Shown here: positions 20,985 through 34,194 of the stretch, one piece after another
Layout of the letters: the number at the start of each line of letters is the position of its first letter
How positions within the stretch are numbered: position 1 is the first letter of the stretch
Source: Eledone cirrhosa
Lineage: Eukaryota; Mollusca; Cephalopoda; Octopoda; Eledonidae
Assembly: GCA_964016885.1 (NCBI GenBank)
Contig: OZ024743.1
Span: 78,848,925-78,912,924 of the forward strand
Length of the DNA stretch: 64,000 nucleotides
Direction of reading: 5' to 3'
Program-made: the position numbers and the translations under genes
The notes under the pieces: generated by a model
The model's database searches: none
Seen by the model: only the letters and a program-made list of their open reading frames with translations
What the model was told of the DNA's origin: nothing

Positions 20985-23123
20985 CTACAGAGCCGTTACA
21001 GGTTTAGGAATAACCAAAGAGTGCTTAGAAATACATTGTTTTATTAGCTAACAGTGTTTCATCCTTACCCTAAGGCAGGAATCATCAGAGCCTATAAACA
21101 AGAGTATATCAGTAGTTGCATGCTCCATCAGGCTGCGTCACCAGAACAAGGTTAAAGGACCAGCAAGGGGGTCCCGAGGCCAGCGCTATATAGAAAAAGA
21201 CACAATACATAACGCATATAATGTCATAAAATGTCATAAAAATTATCATAGAAAATTTCATCAAAGATCACATAAAAAATTGATCACTTACATGGTGCAA
21301 TAGATGATAAGGAGGTTGGGAGAGGGTAGCAGGGAATGAGTGAAGGTGTTACTCAGCATGATCAAAAACAATAAAAAAAACAATAAAAAACACAGAAACA
21401 AAAAACAAAACAAAAACAAACAAACAAACAAAGCAAAGCATAGATACATCAAAGCACAGGCAGTGTAAATACAGGATGTACAGGCAGATTAAGAGAGCTT
21501 GCAAGTATGAGTCTGTGAGAAGAATAGTTGGTTAGCGGTGGTGCAGCTTTACATGTAGGATTGTCTATAGGAAGGTTATATCACCTTGTAACAGGTCGAT
21601 CCTCCGTATCTTATCAGCACCCTACGGACAACATCCATTGGTTCCAATTCCGATCGTTAGGCGAAGTAACACTATGTTTCCAAAACATATACTCCGGGGA
21701 TTTATCCGGATAGGTAGTCAGCGATAAAGCCCTAAAATCTAAAATAAAATAAAGTACGATGAGTTGAAGAAAGGTATGGTATATGTACAGCCGGCACTCC
21801 AGTGAGGAAATTGAAAATACGACAGGTCCGCAATAACTGCAATCTCCCAAAGTCCTACCGTTCGGTCAGTCAACCCAACGTCCCAAGTGAAATTCACTGT
21901 AAGGCCGAGTCGGCATTGAAACAAATTGTCATACAGTATACAATTATACCACTGTAAATGTAAATCGTGATGGCTATTCCGTCACATAAACAGAAGGTGT
22001 ATACAGAGAACTCCGCTTCCAGAATTACCAATGGCAGAGTGAAGGAAAAGCAGATGTGGTTATAATAATAAGCGGATTTATTAGAGTGAGTGCACATTTG
22101 TGTAGAAAATATAGAAAACTCATGGCTAAAACTGTCAATGACAACTAAGTTATTTACATGTCCACCACGTGGTTTTCGTGTAGATTACTGAATCCGGAGG
22201 TTGTAATCTATTCACAGTCGGGTGTGACCCCTCCTGGGTCGGCCGGAAGTCAATATCTACTGTCGCACACTGCCTTGAGTGTGGTTCTATAATACATCAT
22301 ATATGCAGCACAATTCATATTCAACAATTTCAAAATTCCAAAAGTGAGCCTCTCGCTAGTAACACAACGGTTGTCAGAATATAAACACAGGAAGTCATAG
22401 TGTGGTTATGAAAAATATGGGAGGCAATTCGCGTCATAAAGGGCGGATTCATTAGATATCCACGGGACGCTTGGGGCAAGTCATTTGTTCGATTCGGACC
22501 CCTCGGCGACCAACCGGGGCTTGATCGATTCTGGAGCCCACACGATTTGCTCCCTTATTTCACTATACTATATTAGCTGCGGCGGAGTTTGTTGGGCTTT
22601 CGACAGACTATTAGGCTGTGCTATCAGTTAGCGCACAATGGGTGCGTTTATAAACCGTATCATTATGGTTAGTGTGGGTAGGTGCCTGCATAAGGTCAAG
22701 CTGTCTAGGTATAGTGAAAAGCCTTAAAAAGGTTATACCCTATGGGTCATTGGTTAGTGGTAATAAGATGAACTAGGGAAGAGAGGAAGAACAAAGTAAG
22801 CAAGAGGGGAAAAGAGAAATGAAATAGGAGAGTAGCCCATATACACTTGAGGAGCAGTTAAGGTTACAGAGGAACCAGGAACCCGGGTGGCGCGGTTTTA
22901 CGTAGGCCTGACAGGACGGGGGGGGGGTGCAAGTCCTACAGCGTTAGCTAATTGGTCTAAAGTAATAGAAGGAGCTAAGATTTATATGCGGGCAAGAAGA
23001 GAATATTTCCGATTTCCTATTTAGCAGGTTCAGTTTGGAGTATATTATGGCGTGTGATTCAGAGAGACAAAGGTCACAGGTCTTGCTAGGGGGTCTGTAC
23101 TGCGATGATTTAGTGATGATTCT
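20985..23123 (-). mobile_element. Probable PLE 3 terminal region
   Basis: This 2.1 kb lies downstream, in the - sense, of the PLE 3 endonuclease and contains a hammerhead candidate at 21046-21092. Otherwise I recognise no coding sequence. An A-rich stretch at 21370-21440 and mixed unique sequence fill it. Boundaries are inferred and part may belong to the host intron. Confidence 0.4.
21046..21092 (-). ncRNA. Hammerhead ribozyme candidate in the PLE 3 terminal region
   Basis: On the - strand: GGCT (21092-21089), core CTGATGA, one mismatched T-T, helix II TCCT ... AGGA, GAAAC, loop ACT, GT, then T (H17, 21050) and AGCT (21049-21046), which pairs with GGCT as helix I. Helix III is only 2 bp. 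The core is the exact consensus. Confidence 0.6.
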
Positions 23124-23690
23124 CTAATCAAGCTTGTATTGAATATCAGTGTTCTTCAGGAGAGATATGTAACTAGCTAGGGATGTGGTATTCTTAAGTA
23201 TATCATGTTTAAATGTATAGCGATGGGAGGTGTATCTAGTCTTAAATGTAGACCCTATATATGTTTTGGAAGTGGTCCGAGTTGTAACTTCACAAGCGTA
23301 GACAATATTATTTATAAGGCATAGCCCTTTCAGTGGGCACTCAGCCTTTCGTCTGCAGTTACATTTGCGGTGTATATCACTCTGCGGTACAGGAGATGTT
23401 TGGTTTTCCATACGTTCTAGATTTGGCAACCGTACATCAGATGTGTGGATCGTACTGCTGGGTAACGCTGCATCCGGTCCATCTAGTGGCTGCGGGTGTT
23501 CCGCAGATGCAATGGTATCGAAACCCTTTCTAATTTTGTTGTTGTTCGTTATGGCTAGGCGACGATCTAGATTTGGAGTGGTGGAGAATGATAGCTTAAT
23601 TGTGTTTTTATTAATGATACTATGGTATTTACTACCGGGGGGGGGGGGGGGGGGTATTTTCCAAGATCGAAAAGAATGCCTTTGGTATAT
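23124..23690 (-). pseudogene. Penelope-like element 3 (family B): GIY-YIG endonuclease part
   Basis: The frame 23429-23124 reads KCNCRRKAECPLKGLCL, then INNIVYACEVTT and KTYIGSTFKTRYTSHRYTF, with TSLASYISLLK before the stop. The Cys cluster followed by the VYA and YIG steps is the family-B nuclease. Upstream, 23690-23430 carries a broken linker (KYHSIINKNTIKLSYSPP). The RT and the nuclease's final helices are missing. A poly-G run at 23638-23653 sits in the linker. Confidence 0.8.
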
Positions 23691-23752
23691 TGGTTGATAC
23701 CTCCGAGTTGTAAGGTGGATTAAAATATATTGCCAAATATACTATACATACA

Positions 23753-23754
<2 letters not shown>

Positions 23755-23811
<57 letters not shown>
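23755..23811. repeat. (AT)n microsatellite
   Basis: Pure AT run, preceded by tattgccaaatatactatac. Confidence 0.95.
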
Positions 23812-23979
23812 GGGGTAACAAACAATAGTTAAATGCAGTCCACTTAGGTATAGTCCAGTTATGGTATTCCAGGTAGTGGATGATATCAACGCTTGGCTTG
23901 GTTTGACTCAACAAGGCGTTTTCATAGTGATGCTGCGGGTATGCTGTAATTCCTATGTTGTAAACACTTGGAGTAATAA

Positions 23980-24840
<861 letters not shown>

Positions 24841-24899
<59 letters not shown>

Positions 24900-25088
24900 T
24901 GTATGAATAGTATATTTGGCAATATACCGTATGTTTAATTAAAAACATTTAGAAGACCTTACGCTATCACTTTTAAAGTACTGACTATGTCACTTGCTTC
25001 TTTTCTGCGAAAGAAGGGAGAGAAGCTAACAGTCTGTTTCACGCTGGTTGGCGATATATATATATATATATATATAATTTATATATAC

Positions 25089-25160
<72 letters not shown>
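24841..25160. repeat. AT and AC microsatellites
   Basis: AT at 24841-24897 and 25055-25074; (CA)n at about 25092-25160. Between them is the agtatatttggcaatata block and a short stretch repeated elsewhere. Confidence 0.9.
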
Positions 25161-25162
<2 letters not shown>

Positions 25163-25254
25163 ATATTGTTCTTATCATCATCCCCAACCTGTCAGGTATC
25201 CTCAGTCCTTTAAGAAGTTTACAAGTTTCAATTGGATTGACCCTAGTGTCCCGA

Positions 25255-25392
25255 TCCTGAGTTCAAAATCCGCCGAGGTTAACTTTGTCTTTCATCCTCA
25301 CGGGGTCGATAAAATAAAGTAATGCATTGGGGTCAGTTTAATCGATTTCCCCCTGCCTCCCAAAATTGCTGGCCTTGTGCCTAAAACAGGGC
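25255..25392 (+). repeat. SINE family 1, 5'-truncated
   Basis: gagttcaaaatccgccgagg, ggggtcgataaaataaagta, aattgctggccttgtgccta. Confidence 0.85.
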
Positions 25393-25444
25393 CAGCAGTG
25401 GCGGCAACACCAACAGTCGTAGTAGCTACACTGGTGACAGTAGT

Positions 25445-26450
25445 TACACCGGAGTGGTTTGGATGGTCTGCCCTACGAGCTTTATAAGTACATGCCAGAC
25501 TTGTCCGGTGACCTCTTGGCAGATGTCTACTGCAATTGGCAGCAGAACGGGAGCATTCCCAGTTTTGTGAGCCGGGGAGCGGTGGCGCTGCTGAGAAAAG
25601 ACCGGAAGAAGAGGGATGTTATAGACAACTACAGGCCCATAACTGCAAATTTTGGCCAAGGTGTTAGCAACGAGATTGGCGCTTGTCGTCGGTGATCTAG
25701 TGGGAGACGCGCAGACATGCGCCATTCCAGACAGATCCATCCACGACAACCTCCACCTCATGCGATACATCATAGAGAGGGTGGTTAGGGAACCTGCCAC
25801 AGGTGGGGCTCTGATGAACTTGGACCAATCTAATGCATTTGATAAGGTCGACCATCGGTACCTGGTGGTGGTCCTCGAGGTGGCCGGCTTCGGGCTCGTT
25901 TTCAGGGGTTGGATTGCTGCGTTGCACAGCGAGATCTGCTCAGTTGTGAGGGTGAACGGTCATCTGTCACAGCCGTTCAGTATCATGCGTTCGGTCTGCT
26001 AAGGTTGTCCCCTCTCGTCCCTCTTGTACGTGTTGGCCCTTGAGCAGTTACTGCACAAATTGGAGGCAATGAGGGGCGTCCCACGCGAACTGGGATGTGG
26101 GAGATCCATATCGGCTTACGCCGACGACATCACCGTGGTAGTATCAAGAACCGGACATGTCCAGATGCTGGGCACTGCTCTCAAGGAATACGAAGCAGAG
26201 ACAGGGGCAAAGTTAAATCAGGAAAAGTCGGTGGGCTTGCAATTCGGCAGTTGGAGAGTAATTCCATGCCGTCCGACACCATCGTGGGGCGCTGGAAGGA
26301 AGGACCGGTTAAATTGCTCAGGTCTGGTTTGGTCCGGACCTCCAGATGGAGAAAACCTGAAGCGAGGTGACGAGCCTCTATCACTCAGAAATGGGCCAAG
26401 AGGAGGCTGTCTCTGAAAGGTCCGGGAGAGGTGGCGAATGCGTTCATCGC
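25445..26450 (+). pseudogene. L1/Tx1-like LINE, 5'-truncated and broken (copy A)
   Basis: RT sequence runs from GLDGLPYELYKYMPDLSGD through DNYRPIT, then after a small deletion AKVLATRLALVVG, CAIPDRSIHDNLHLMRYI, NLDQSNAFDKVDHRYL (motif A), an in-frame TAA where the full copy reads RQGCPLSS, and SAYADDITVVVS (YADD). It stops near ANAFIAL. It is nearly collinear with 29200-30240 of the better copy that follows, about 2 kb away and in the same orientation. Both the thumb and C-terminus are missing. Confidence 0.88.
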
Positions 26451-26469
26451 ATTACTTTTAAAAATAAAA

Positions 26470-27825
26470 AAAATAAAAATATATGTCTGAGCCACGTCCA
26501 GCACTATGCCTGCTGTCAACGGCGTAAAAGTTGAGAGGGGGTTACAGAAATTCATACAACAAACACCAAAACCAACGTGAACAAAGACAACAACACCGAG
26601 AACACTATTTTTTTAAAAATTACCACACCAAATACAACAATAACAGCGACAACCAAAATACAGACAACAGAAAAAAATGAAAACAAATGCAACAATGATA
26701 TTAATACCACTAACAAGAAAATAAACAACAACAACAACACCAACAGCAACAATACAAATTGCATCGAAAACAACAACAACGGTGGCACCAAAAACACAAC
26801 CAACTACAACGGTGATAACATCAGCAACACCAAAAACACCGTTTGTAGCAGTAGCAACAGCAACAGCAACAGCACCAACAACAAGACTAGTAGCAGCAGT
26901 AGCTGCAGCAATAATGGTGCCGCTGAAAAAGGGGCCACTTCTTTCGTAGGTGTGGCCCGAACTATAGAAACAGTGCTAGTCATGGAGGAGGAGATGGCAG
27001 TCGCTAGCGTCATGGTAACAAGAAGGGGTGCGTCTGGGTGCGCAAAACCCACATCACCCGAGGCAAAAAGTATGCCACAGTAGACGTACTTTTCTCCACC
27101 CCCAAGAGGCGAAGTCTCACTCTTTGGAAACCCTAAAGAGTGAGGAGATAGTCTTGGTGCCCTCCTACTGCGGGCAGAAAGTTGTGAGGGTCAAAATCGC
27201 CGGAGTGGGCTCCACTACCACCACCAACAGTCGTGGAGCTCATACCCCTCCCAGACGCCACGGAATCCGAGATGGAGTATGAGGCGGGAGTGAAGTGGCA
27301 AACGGTCTGTCAAAAAAAAAGAAAAAAGAAAAAAACCCTTAGCTTCATCCTCCAAACGTGAAGGCAAACAAAAAGGGGTAAAGGCTGCAAGACGACTCGC
27401 AGCAACGCCACCACCAACAACCACCACACCACGACCACCAGCATCACCACAAACATCAACATCGCAAAAACAACAAGACAAACATACACAACAACAGCAA
27501 CAAGAAAACAGCAACAAAACCAACCCCCCCCAAAAAACATTACACAGCCATAAAAATGGCAAATAAAGAACTCTTAGAACATATAAAGCAGCATACAGAC
27601 ATTACAGACAAAAATTACTACAACCCACCAACACCAAGAACTCTCCCGAAAAATATAAAGATTATTGAAATTAAAATAGAACATTATAAACATTTAAAAG
27701 AAAAATTCCCCAACGCTGTTGGAGACTTCAGAGAGTCGGTTACCAAGAGGATATACACCGACATCATCTTGGCCAGCCAAAGGGACGGTTCGACTGTCCC
27801 TTTCCCACATGATCGGGGTAGGTGA
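26470..27825 (+). pseudogene. LINE copy B, 5' region and ORF1 remnant
   Basis: An imperfect CAA/AAC/ACC repeat at about 26570-26900 gives Asn/Thr-rich frames. After it come pieces of an ORF1-like protein in more than one frame: YATVDVLFSTPKRRSLTLWK, then EEIVLVPSYCGQKVVRVKIAG, a basic Pro/Thr/Gln-rich tail and, at 27556-27825, EIKIEHYKHLKEKFPNAVGD. Frameshifts separate the pieces. The assignment to ORF1 rests mainly on position directly before the endonuclease frame. Confidence 0.55.
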
Positions 27826-28553
27826 TCCTTTCTCACTTACTCCATTCCTCACCCAACATGGCCTTACTTAGAATAGGCAGTATAGATGTACGTGGCCTGT
27901 TGTCATCTTGGAAGCAGGGCCACCTGCTTAACGATCTCAGGTCACTAAACATAGATGTGGTGGCCATCAGCGAGACCAGAATTTCCGAAGCACGAGCCTT
28001 CGAACCGAACTTCGTCGGCTACGATGTATACGCATCTCCCAGCCGTCCAGGATCGGGGAGTGGATTTGCTGTGCTTTTTCGGAGAGGCTTGGATCTTGCC
28101 ATACGGGCCATCTTCCTGGACCCAGAAGGTAAGTCGGTGGTGCTGGACGTGACCGGCAGCGAAGGCAATGCTTTCAGGCTAGTAGCCGTCTACGCCCCAA
28201 CAGTGGCAGGGCGGCCAGAGACCTTTCTTGGAACGTCCCGCTCTTAAGTGTTAGTGGGCGACTGGGGCGGTATCTTAGACGCACGCTGGGATTATGTGGG
28301 GCTAGTAGACAGGGCAGGAGGGAGTAAAAGCCTCAACAACCTGCTCAGACCTTTTGAACTGTCTGACAGGTATAGATTGGATTATCCGAATGTGACAATG
28401 TGGGCATGGGCAAACCGTATCGGGTCATCCAGATCATATCTAGATAGGGTATTCTGTAGGGAAACAGATAAGGCTATTGTAGGTTGTCCACAATTTAAAG
28501 TAGTCGACTACACGGACCACAAATTTGTGATCTGTGAAGTTGACTTAGATTGA
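27822..28553 (+). pseudogene. LINE copy B, ORF2 endonuclease (EEP) domain
   Basis: The frame 27822-28247 reads LLRIGSIDVRGLLSS, VVAISETRIS (catalytic Glu), GSGSGFAVLFRRG and VAVYAPTV, an exonuclease-endonuclease-phosphatase fold. After a frameshift near 28240, 28248-28553 continues with VGDWGGILD, RSYLDRVF and VDYTDHKFVICEVD (the DH motif of the active site). A TGA at 28551-28553 replaces an Arg codon seen in copy C (DRDRIHRQ), consistent with a C-to-T change. The Asn usually found in the first motif is Asp here. Confidence 0.85.
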
Positions 28554-31260
28554 CTCCATAGGCAAGGGCCCGGTTACTGGAAGCTAAACGCGTCGTTCCC
28601 GGCGCGCAAAGATTACAGAGACCAGATTAGCGAATTAGTTAAGAGTGCATTGACGGGTACGATCGTCAACAACAGGTGGTGGTTTACCCTGAAAAAAAAC
28701 GATTAGAATAGAGTCTATTAGGTTTAGTAAGGCTTTAGCAATAGAGAAAAATAGAGCAGAGGGAGAACTAGTTAGAAAATTAGACGAGGCGCTTGGTAAA
28801 GGCATCACGACTGACGTACTTGCGGCTAAATTGGCCCTTGACCAATTCTTCAATGCAAAACACGAAGGCTGCGTTGTCAGAGTTAGGGTGCGTGCTCTCA
28901 GACACGAGGGGACGAAAGCCGTTCAATGGGCCCGAGTGGCAGAGGCGCGTCGTGGCAACAAAGCCATGATCCGGTCTTTGGTGGACCACGATGGGCGCAT
29001 GCTACTCGATCCCGGGCAAATGTGTGAAGCTTTTCATCGACACTTCGCTCAGCTGTTCGAGGGCAGCGGCGGGCCGGATCGAGGGATGGACTTTAGTGTC
29101 TACCTCGACGGACTGCCGCGGCTTTCGGCCACTGAGGCGGAGTGTTGCGAAAAGCCGATAAAAACCGCTGAAGTACGGGATGCAATGACTAGTTGCACAA
29201 GGGGTAAATCGCCTGGTTTGGATGGTCTGCCCTATGAACTTTACGGACAAATGCCAAACTTGTTCGGAGGCCTCTTGGCGGACGTCTACTGCAACTGGCA
29301 ACAGAACGGGAGAATTCCCAGCTCTGTGAGCCGAGGAGCGGTGGCGCTGCTGAGAAAGGATCCGAACAAGGGGGATAACATAGATAATTTTAGGCCCATA
29401 ACTCTGCTAAACACAGAGTTCAAGATTTTGGCCAAGGTGCTAGCAAAGAGGTTGGCGCTTGTCGTTGGTGGTCTGGTGGGAGAGGCACAGACATGCGCCA
29501 TTCCCGACAGATCCATCCACGACAACCTCCACCTCATGCGATACATCGTAGAGAGGGTAGCTAGGGAACCTGGCACGGGTGGGTCTTTGATCAATTTAGA
29601 TCAGTCGAAAGCCTTCGATAGGGTCGACCATCGTTACCTAGCGGCAGTCCTGAGGGCGGCTGGCTTTGGGCCAGTCTTCAGAGGCTGGATCGCTGCCATG
29701 CACAGCGACATCTGCTCTGTAGTGAGAGTGAACGGTCACCTTTCGGAACCGTTCAACATCATGCGCTCGGTCCGCCAAGGATGTCCCCTCTCGTCCCTAT
29801 TGTACGTATTGACTCTCGAGCCATTACTGCACAAACTGGAGACGTTGAGGGGGGTCCCGCGCGAACTAGGATGCGGAAGATCCGTGTCAGCATATGCCGA
29901 CGATGTCACCGTAGTGGTGTCGAACGCCAAACACATCGAGGCGATCGGCACTACACTAAGAGAATACGAAGCGGTGACAGGAGCGATGATCAACCAGGAA
30001 AAGTCAGTGGGCCTGCAGCTCGGCACCTGGAGAGGCAGGTCCATGCCGTCCAACAGCGTCGTCGGGCGCTGGACGGACGGACCGGTTAAATTGCTAGGGG
30101 TCTGGCTCGGTCCAGACCTCCAGACGGACAAAAACTGGGACGAGGTGACGAGCAGGGTGGCTTCTCTCACCCAGAAATGGGCCGAGAGGAAGCTATCCCT
30201 GAAAGGTCGAGCGGAGGTGGCGAATGCGTACATCGCATCCGTCATCTACTACCGCCTGACCGTCGTACCTTGTCCTAAGCCCCGCCTGACTGCGCTGGAG
30301 CGTTTGCTCTTTCGCTTCTTGTGGAAGGGACGCGCTCCGATGGTCAGGCGGTCCATCTGCTGTCAACACCCGCTACGTGGAGGGCTGGGCATGCCGTGGC
30401 TGATGATGCGCAGACACGCGCTCAGGCTACGACATCTCCACCTCTTCCTCGACGGTGATCAGGTGTGGTCGCCGTTTGCTAGACACGTTTTTCCCCAGCT
30501 CGTCTCCTTGACGGAGCTGCAGTCCTGGGTCAAGCGAAGACCGAGAGGGAGCGCTTGGAGACTGGAATGTCTTCAGGCGCTCACATCCCTCGACCAATCG
30601 GGCAATGTGATCGGTGGAAACTCCACCTTGGCGTTCTATAGGGGATTAGTGGAGGGGAAGAGCGCCGACGTACTTGGAGAAACTCTAGGCGTCGACGAAA
30701 ATCAACTAGCCAATCTCTTCGGAAGGACTTTCGGGCCGGGGCCTATGGACAACTTCCAGAAATCCCTGGCCTGGCAGTGCTACCGAGGAGCTTTGCCAGT
30801 TCGGGATAAACTCTACAGGCATGGAGGTGCTGTCAGCCGGGCATGTCCGAGATGCGCGCAGGGCGACGAAACCGTCCTGCACGCACTCGTCCAGTGTCCG
30901 AGCATTGCTGACTTGTGGGTTTATGTCGAACACCTGCTGTCACGTGTAGGACGGATCCGGCTATCAGCTGAGTCCATCGTGAGGATTGCCCCGCCCCCTT
31001 CCTTTAGCCGGGAAGGGCAGGCAGTTTTTATCTGTCTGGTGGCCATGGCGAAAGAGATAGTATGGTGGACACGTTTGAAAGGGCTGAAGACGAGCACTTA
31101 CCTCTTCGGTGATGCCCTGATTAACTTTTTCAAATTTCATTTGAAAAGGAAAGTCAGGGTAGAGAGGGAAGTGCTCTCTTCCCAGCATCTTGTTGAAAGA
31201 TGGGTGAGAGAAGCAAGTATGGCCCGAATGAATGGGCCTTCTCTGAGTATGTGTCTGTAA
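28554..31260 (+). pseudogene. LINE copy B, ORF2 reverse transcriptase
   Basis: From 28831 an 809-codon frame is open. It includes KSPGLDGLPYELY, NFRPITLLNTEFKILAKVLA, INLDQSKAFDRVDHRYL (motif A), RQGCPLSSLLYVL (motif B), SAYADDVTVVV (motif C, YADD) and LLGVWLG, then a thumb and a C-terminal zinc-knuckle-like CPRCAQGDETVLHALVQCP. Between 28554 and 28830 the same protein continues in other frames (HRQGPGYWKLNASFPARKDY), broken at an A8 run near 28693. The RT looks intact in its catalytic residues, but ORF2 as a whole has at least three lesions, so it is not autonomous. Clade placement (L1/Tx1-like) is a judgement. Confidence 0.88.
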
Positions 31261-31502
31261 ATTAAAGGTGGAAAACTGGGAGAGGGCACTTGCCCTGGTG
31301 GTCAGGGCCACTGTGGTCTTTTAATGGGCTTTCTCCACAAATGTCCCTCGGAAGTCTCCCCCCTATTGGGGAATTTTTCTTTGTTATTTTATTTCAACCT
31401 CTGTTTTTTTACACGCAGAAATACCCATTTGTACCGTCCTGTATTGTCCTGTACTGTCCTTAATGTCTACTTTATGTAAACCCTTGTGGTTAATAAAGAA
31501 AA

Positions 31503-31508
<6 letters not shown>
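31261..31508 (+). repeat. LINE copy B 3' end and (ATT)n tail
   Basis: The 3' untranslated part ends in cttgtggttaataaagaaaa followed by ATT triplets to about 31538. The last 85 bp recur at 61234-61320, which defines the LINE's 3' end. Confidence 0.85.
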
Positions 31509-31537
<29 letters not shown>

Positions 31538-31543
<6 letters not shown>

Positions 31544-31643
31544 TTGCCTTTCATCCTTACGGGGTCGATAAAATAAAGTACTAGTAATGCACTGGGTAAT
31601 TGCTGGCCTTGTGCCAAAAGTAGAAACAATTATTATTATTATT

Positions 31644-31702
<59 letters not shown>

Positions 31703-31735
31703 TATCATCATCATCATCATCATCATCATCATATA
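31538..31735 (+). repeat. SINE family 1 3' half with (ATC)n tail
   Basis: taactttgcctttcatcctt through ctggccttgtgccaaaagta, then about 100 bp of ATC triplets reaching within 15 bp of the acceptor of exon 5. Confidence 0.9.
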
Positions 31736-31750
31736 TTTTGTTCGTTGCAG

Positions 31751-31911
31751 ATGGCAAAGGTACAGCGGTCCCTTACCAAGCGACCTTAACCACAATCTCT
31801 GATAAAATGTGTAAATTCCTGACGGCGTCTTTACCCTATTCTGTCCGAAATGCCTACAATTTCCACGAAGCTGCCTTCTGTGCCAATTCTATTCGTTCAG
31901 ATTCCTGCAAA
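31751..31911 (+). CDS. Serine protease exon 5: Cys168-182 loop and Asp189
   Basis: The acceptor is ttcgttgcag and the donor gtaatt (31912). The split Asn codon (A|AT) joins exon 4. It codes ATLTTISDKMCKFL, the loop FCAN and ends DSCK in phase 0. C344 and C367 match the 168-182 bridge, and D374 is the S1-pocket Asp189 that gives trypsin-like cleavage after Lys/Arg. Position 192 is Lys where Gln is usual. A SINE with an expanded ATC tail stops directly upstream of the polypyrimidine tract, so the tract is only about a dozen bases. Confidence 0.95.
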
Positions 31912-32271
31912 GTAATTATTATTTTATTTTATTTGGTTTTGTTTATTGTTTGGTGATGAAAAAGCTTCATGTGACAGCACGAGCCCTAATGGTTGGGGTG
32001 CTGAGTTCAGGATTATAAGGTCAAGGTCATGGGTATGATTCTCAGATCATGTGTGTGCTCCTAGCCAAGGCATTTCATTACAGATCGTTCCAGTTTATTC
32101 TGCTGGAAATGAGTACCAGCCGTAACTGGTGGTTAGCCCGCAGATTGGCGTCCGGTTTAGAGGGAGGTGATCTTGTATGCTCAGTCACTTAACACATCAG
32201 GAATCCCAAATAAGCTCCTAGCTTCATCTAACATGGAAAAACGGACGTAAAATCACGATGATATAAACTCA
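31912..32271. other. Intron 5 start, nothing recognised
   Basis: Unique-looking sequence; no exon or repeat recognised. Confidence 0.4.
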
Positions 32272-32560
32272 GGCAACAGAGTCGTTAGAAGGTCAGACAG
32301 AATGTTTTATGGTATTCATTCCGACTCTCTGAGTTCAAATCCCACCGAGGTCAACTTTGCCTTTCTTCGATCAAGGTGGTTAAAAAAGTACCAGACTAGT
32401 ACTGGGGTCGATTCTTCCTCTCTCTGGAAGAAATCTGCTGTACTCAGGCCTGGAGAGGTTGTGGGCTCCACTAGTATTAAAATTCTCAAGGAACGTCATA
32501 TGTTAATACGGTGCTTCTACGACTCTATCAGGAGTTACGGGACCATACCATACCAAATCT
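32272..32560 (+). repeat. SINE family 2 (copy 3)
   Basis: gagttcaaatcccaccgagg, ctctctggaagaaatctgct, caggcctggagaggt, gtcatatgttaatacggtgc, atcaggagttacggg. Confidence 0.85.
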
Positions 32561-32792
32561 AGTAAGGGTAGCGCCTATAGCCCTTTTCCATGAATTCTGA
32601 GACTGGTTGGATTAAGGAAGGGAAGAAATGAGGGAGGTACCCTCAGATTGAAGGACTAGTCCAAATGCTTGCAACAGAATGGGGTCCAGTAAAGCCAAGT
32701 GATGGATTGGAGCGAATATCAATTGCTTACCTTGCTGCTTCTGTTTCTGGATGAGATAAGGAGTTCCGTTAAACCACTACGCCGTTGGATAG

Positions 32793-32898
32793 GCTGGAAA
32801 ATAAATCATCCGGCTGAGCTCATGCTGGTGCAGTGCCCTTGATATGCTGGAAAATCAATCATCCGGCTGAGCTCATGCTGGTGCAGTGCCCTTGATAT
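32793..32898. repeat. Two-copy 53-bp tandem duplication
   Basis: gctggaaaat ... atcatccggctgagctcatg ... cccttgatat occurs twice with a single visible difference; a partial third start follows. Confidence 0.9.
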
Positions 32899-33851
32899 GC
32901 TGGAAAATAAAACAACAACATATTACAACTCCCAACTATGTAGGTTTAGTTGATCTCTTATGAGGCTGCATTTCAGAGGGGGTTTCCCTGATGTTTTCAT
33001 GACAGGGGCCTCGGTCTTACCATACACATGTATGATGTTGTTACAGCCTACATCTAGATAAGTTTAACTGAGCTTCTACAAGGTTACAACTCATGAAACA
33101 TTTCTCGAGTATTTCAATCATAATTTCCTCCACTGGAAATATCATGAAAAGAGCCGTGAAATGAAGTATCTTGCTCAAGAGTACAATGCACCATTCTAAA
33201 CAGGAATGGAACCCATGAGTTTATGGTCATCAATGTAACACTCTACCCACACGATCAGGCACCTTTACTCAGTAAATAATGCTGAACATCAGTTTATGTT
33301 GTCATGTCAAAGTACGAAACGCCGTTCTGGTATAAGAGAACGGCTTCACATTGTCCTCCAAAATCTTGGTGTCCATGGTCACTCTCTGCATTGCTTCTGT
33401 TAAAACCTAGTATCCAGGGTCACCCTCTGTGTTTCTTCTGATAAACTTGATGTCTAAGGTCACCCACTTCTAGCCAGCGTCTTGGGTCATCGTCTCTGGC
33501 GTATGTTTTGCATTCACTCTGAAGTATATGATGACAATCCTTCGCTTCCTGTCAAAAACCGTCTCCTATTTCAACACCGTAAAGATGGCTTTTAAAGAAA
33601 CATTTCTCGAATCGCAAACTTCAATATCTGAGTATTCGGCAGACATGTGTAACCATAAGGTAATTGTCAAAGATATTCTGCAGGACAGAGAGTGTGACAT
33701 GGCTGGTCTGTGGAATTATAGGTGTAATCTATCTGACGAGTTTCTACAGAGTTTCTGTCAGAAGGCGGGAGACGTTCTATGGTGAATGACACCTGGACAT
33801 TATAGTATATTGACATAATGACTTCGGGTGAAGAAGAAGAAGAAGAAGATT

Positions 33852-33885
<34 letters not shown>

Positions 33886-34030
33886 AATTTAATCTGAGTC
33901 TTTCGAATATTCATAAAAATTATTCGATTTGTTTGTAATTATGCAAAAGCTATGTCAGTAGAATGATTCTTGCTCTTGTGTTGGCATATAAACAGAACGG
34001 CAGACACTAATATTTCTGGCTGATTACACT
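32899..34030. other. Intronic sequence, no gene assigned
   Basis: An 85-codon open frame at 33528-33785 has five cysteines but resembles nothing I know and is not needed by the protease phases. AT run at 33855-33882. Otherwise unremarkable. Confidence 0.35.
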
Positions 34031-34041
34031 TTATCAGTACC

Positions 34042-34044
34042 GTA

Positions 34045-34084
<40 letters not shown>

Positions 34085-34162
34085 CTTCTTCTTCTTCTTC
34101 TTCTTCTTCTTCTTCTTCTTCTTCTTCTTCTTCTTCTTCTTCTTCTTCTTCTTCTTCTTCTT
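34042..34162. repeat. (TTG)n-(TTC)n trinucleotide repeats
   Basis: About 14 TTG units pass directly into about 26 TTC units. Confidence 0.97.
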
Positions 34163-34194
34163 TAATCTGTTATTTTAATAAATATATATATATA

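Noticed and set aside
33528..33785. 85-codon frame with five cysteines in intron 5
   Set aside because: No similarity I recognise, and exon 5 (phase 0) joins exon 6 directly. Could be revisited with RNA data.
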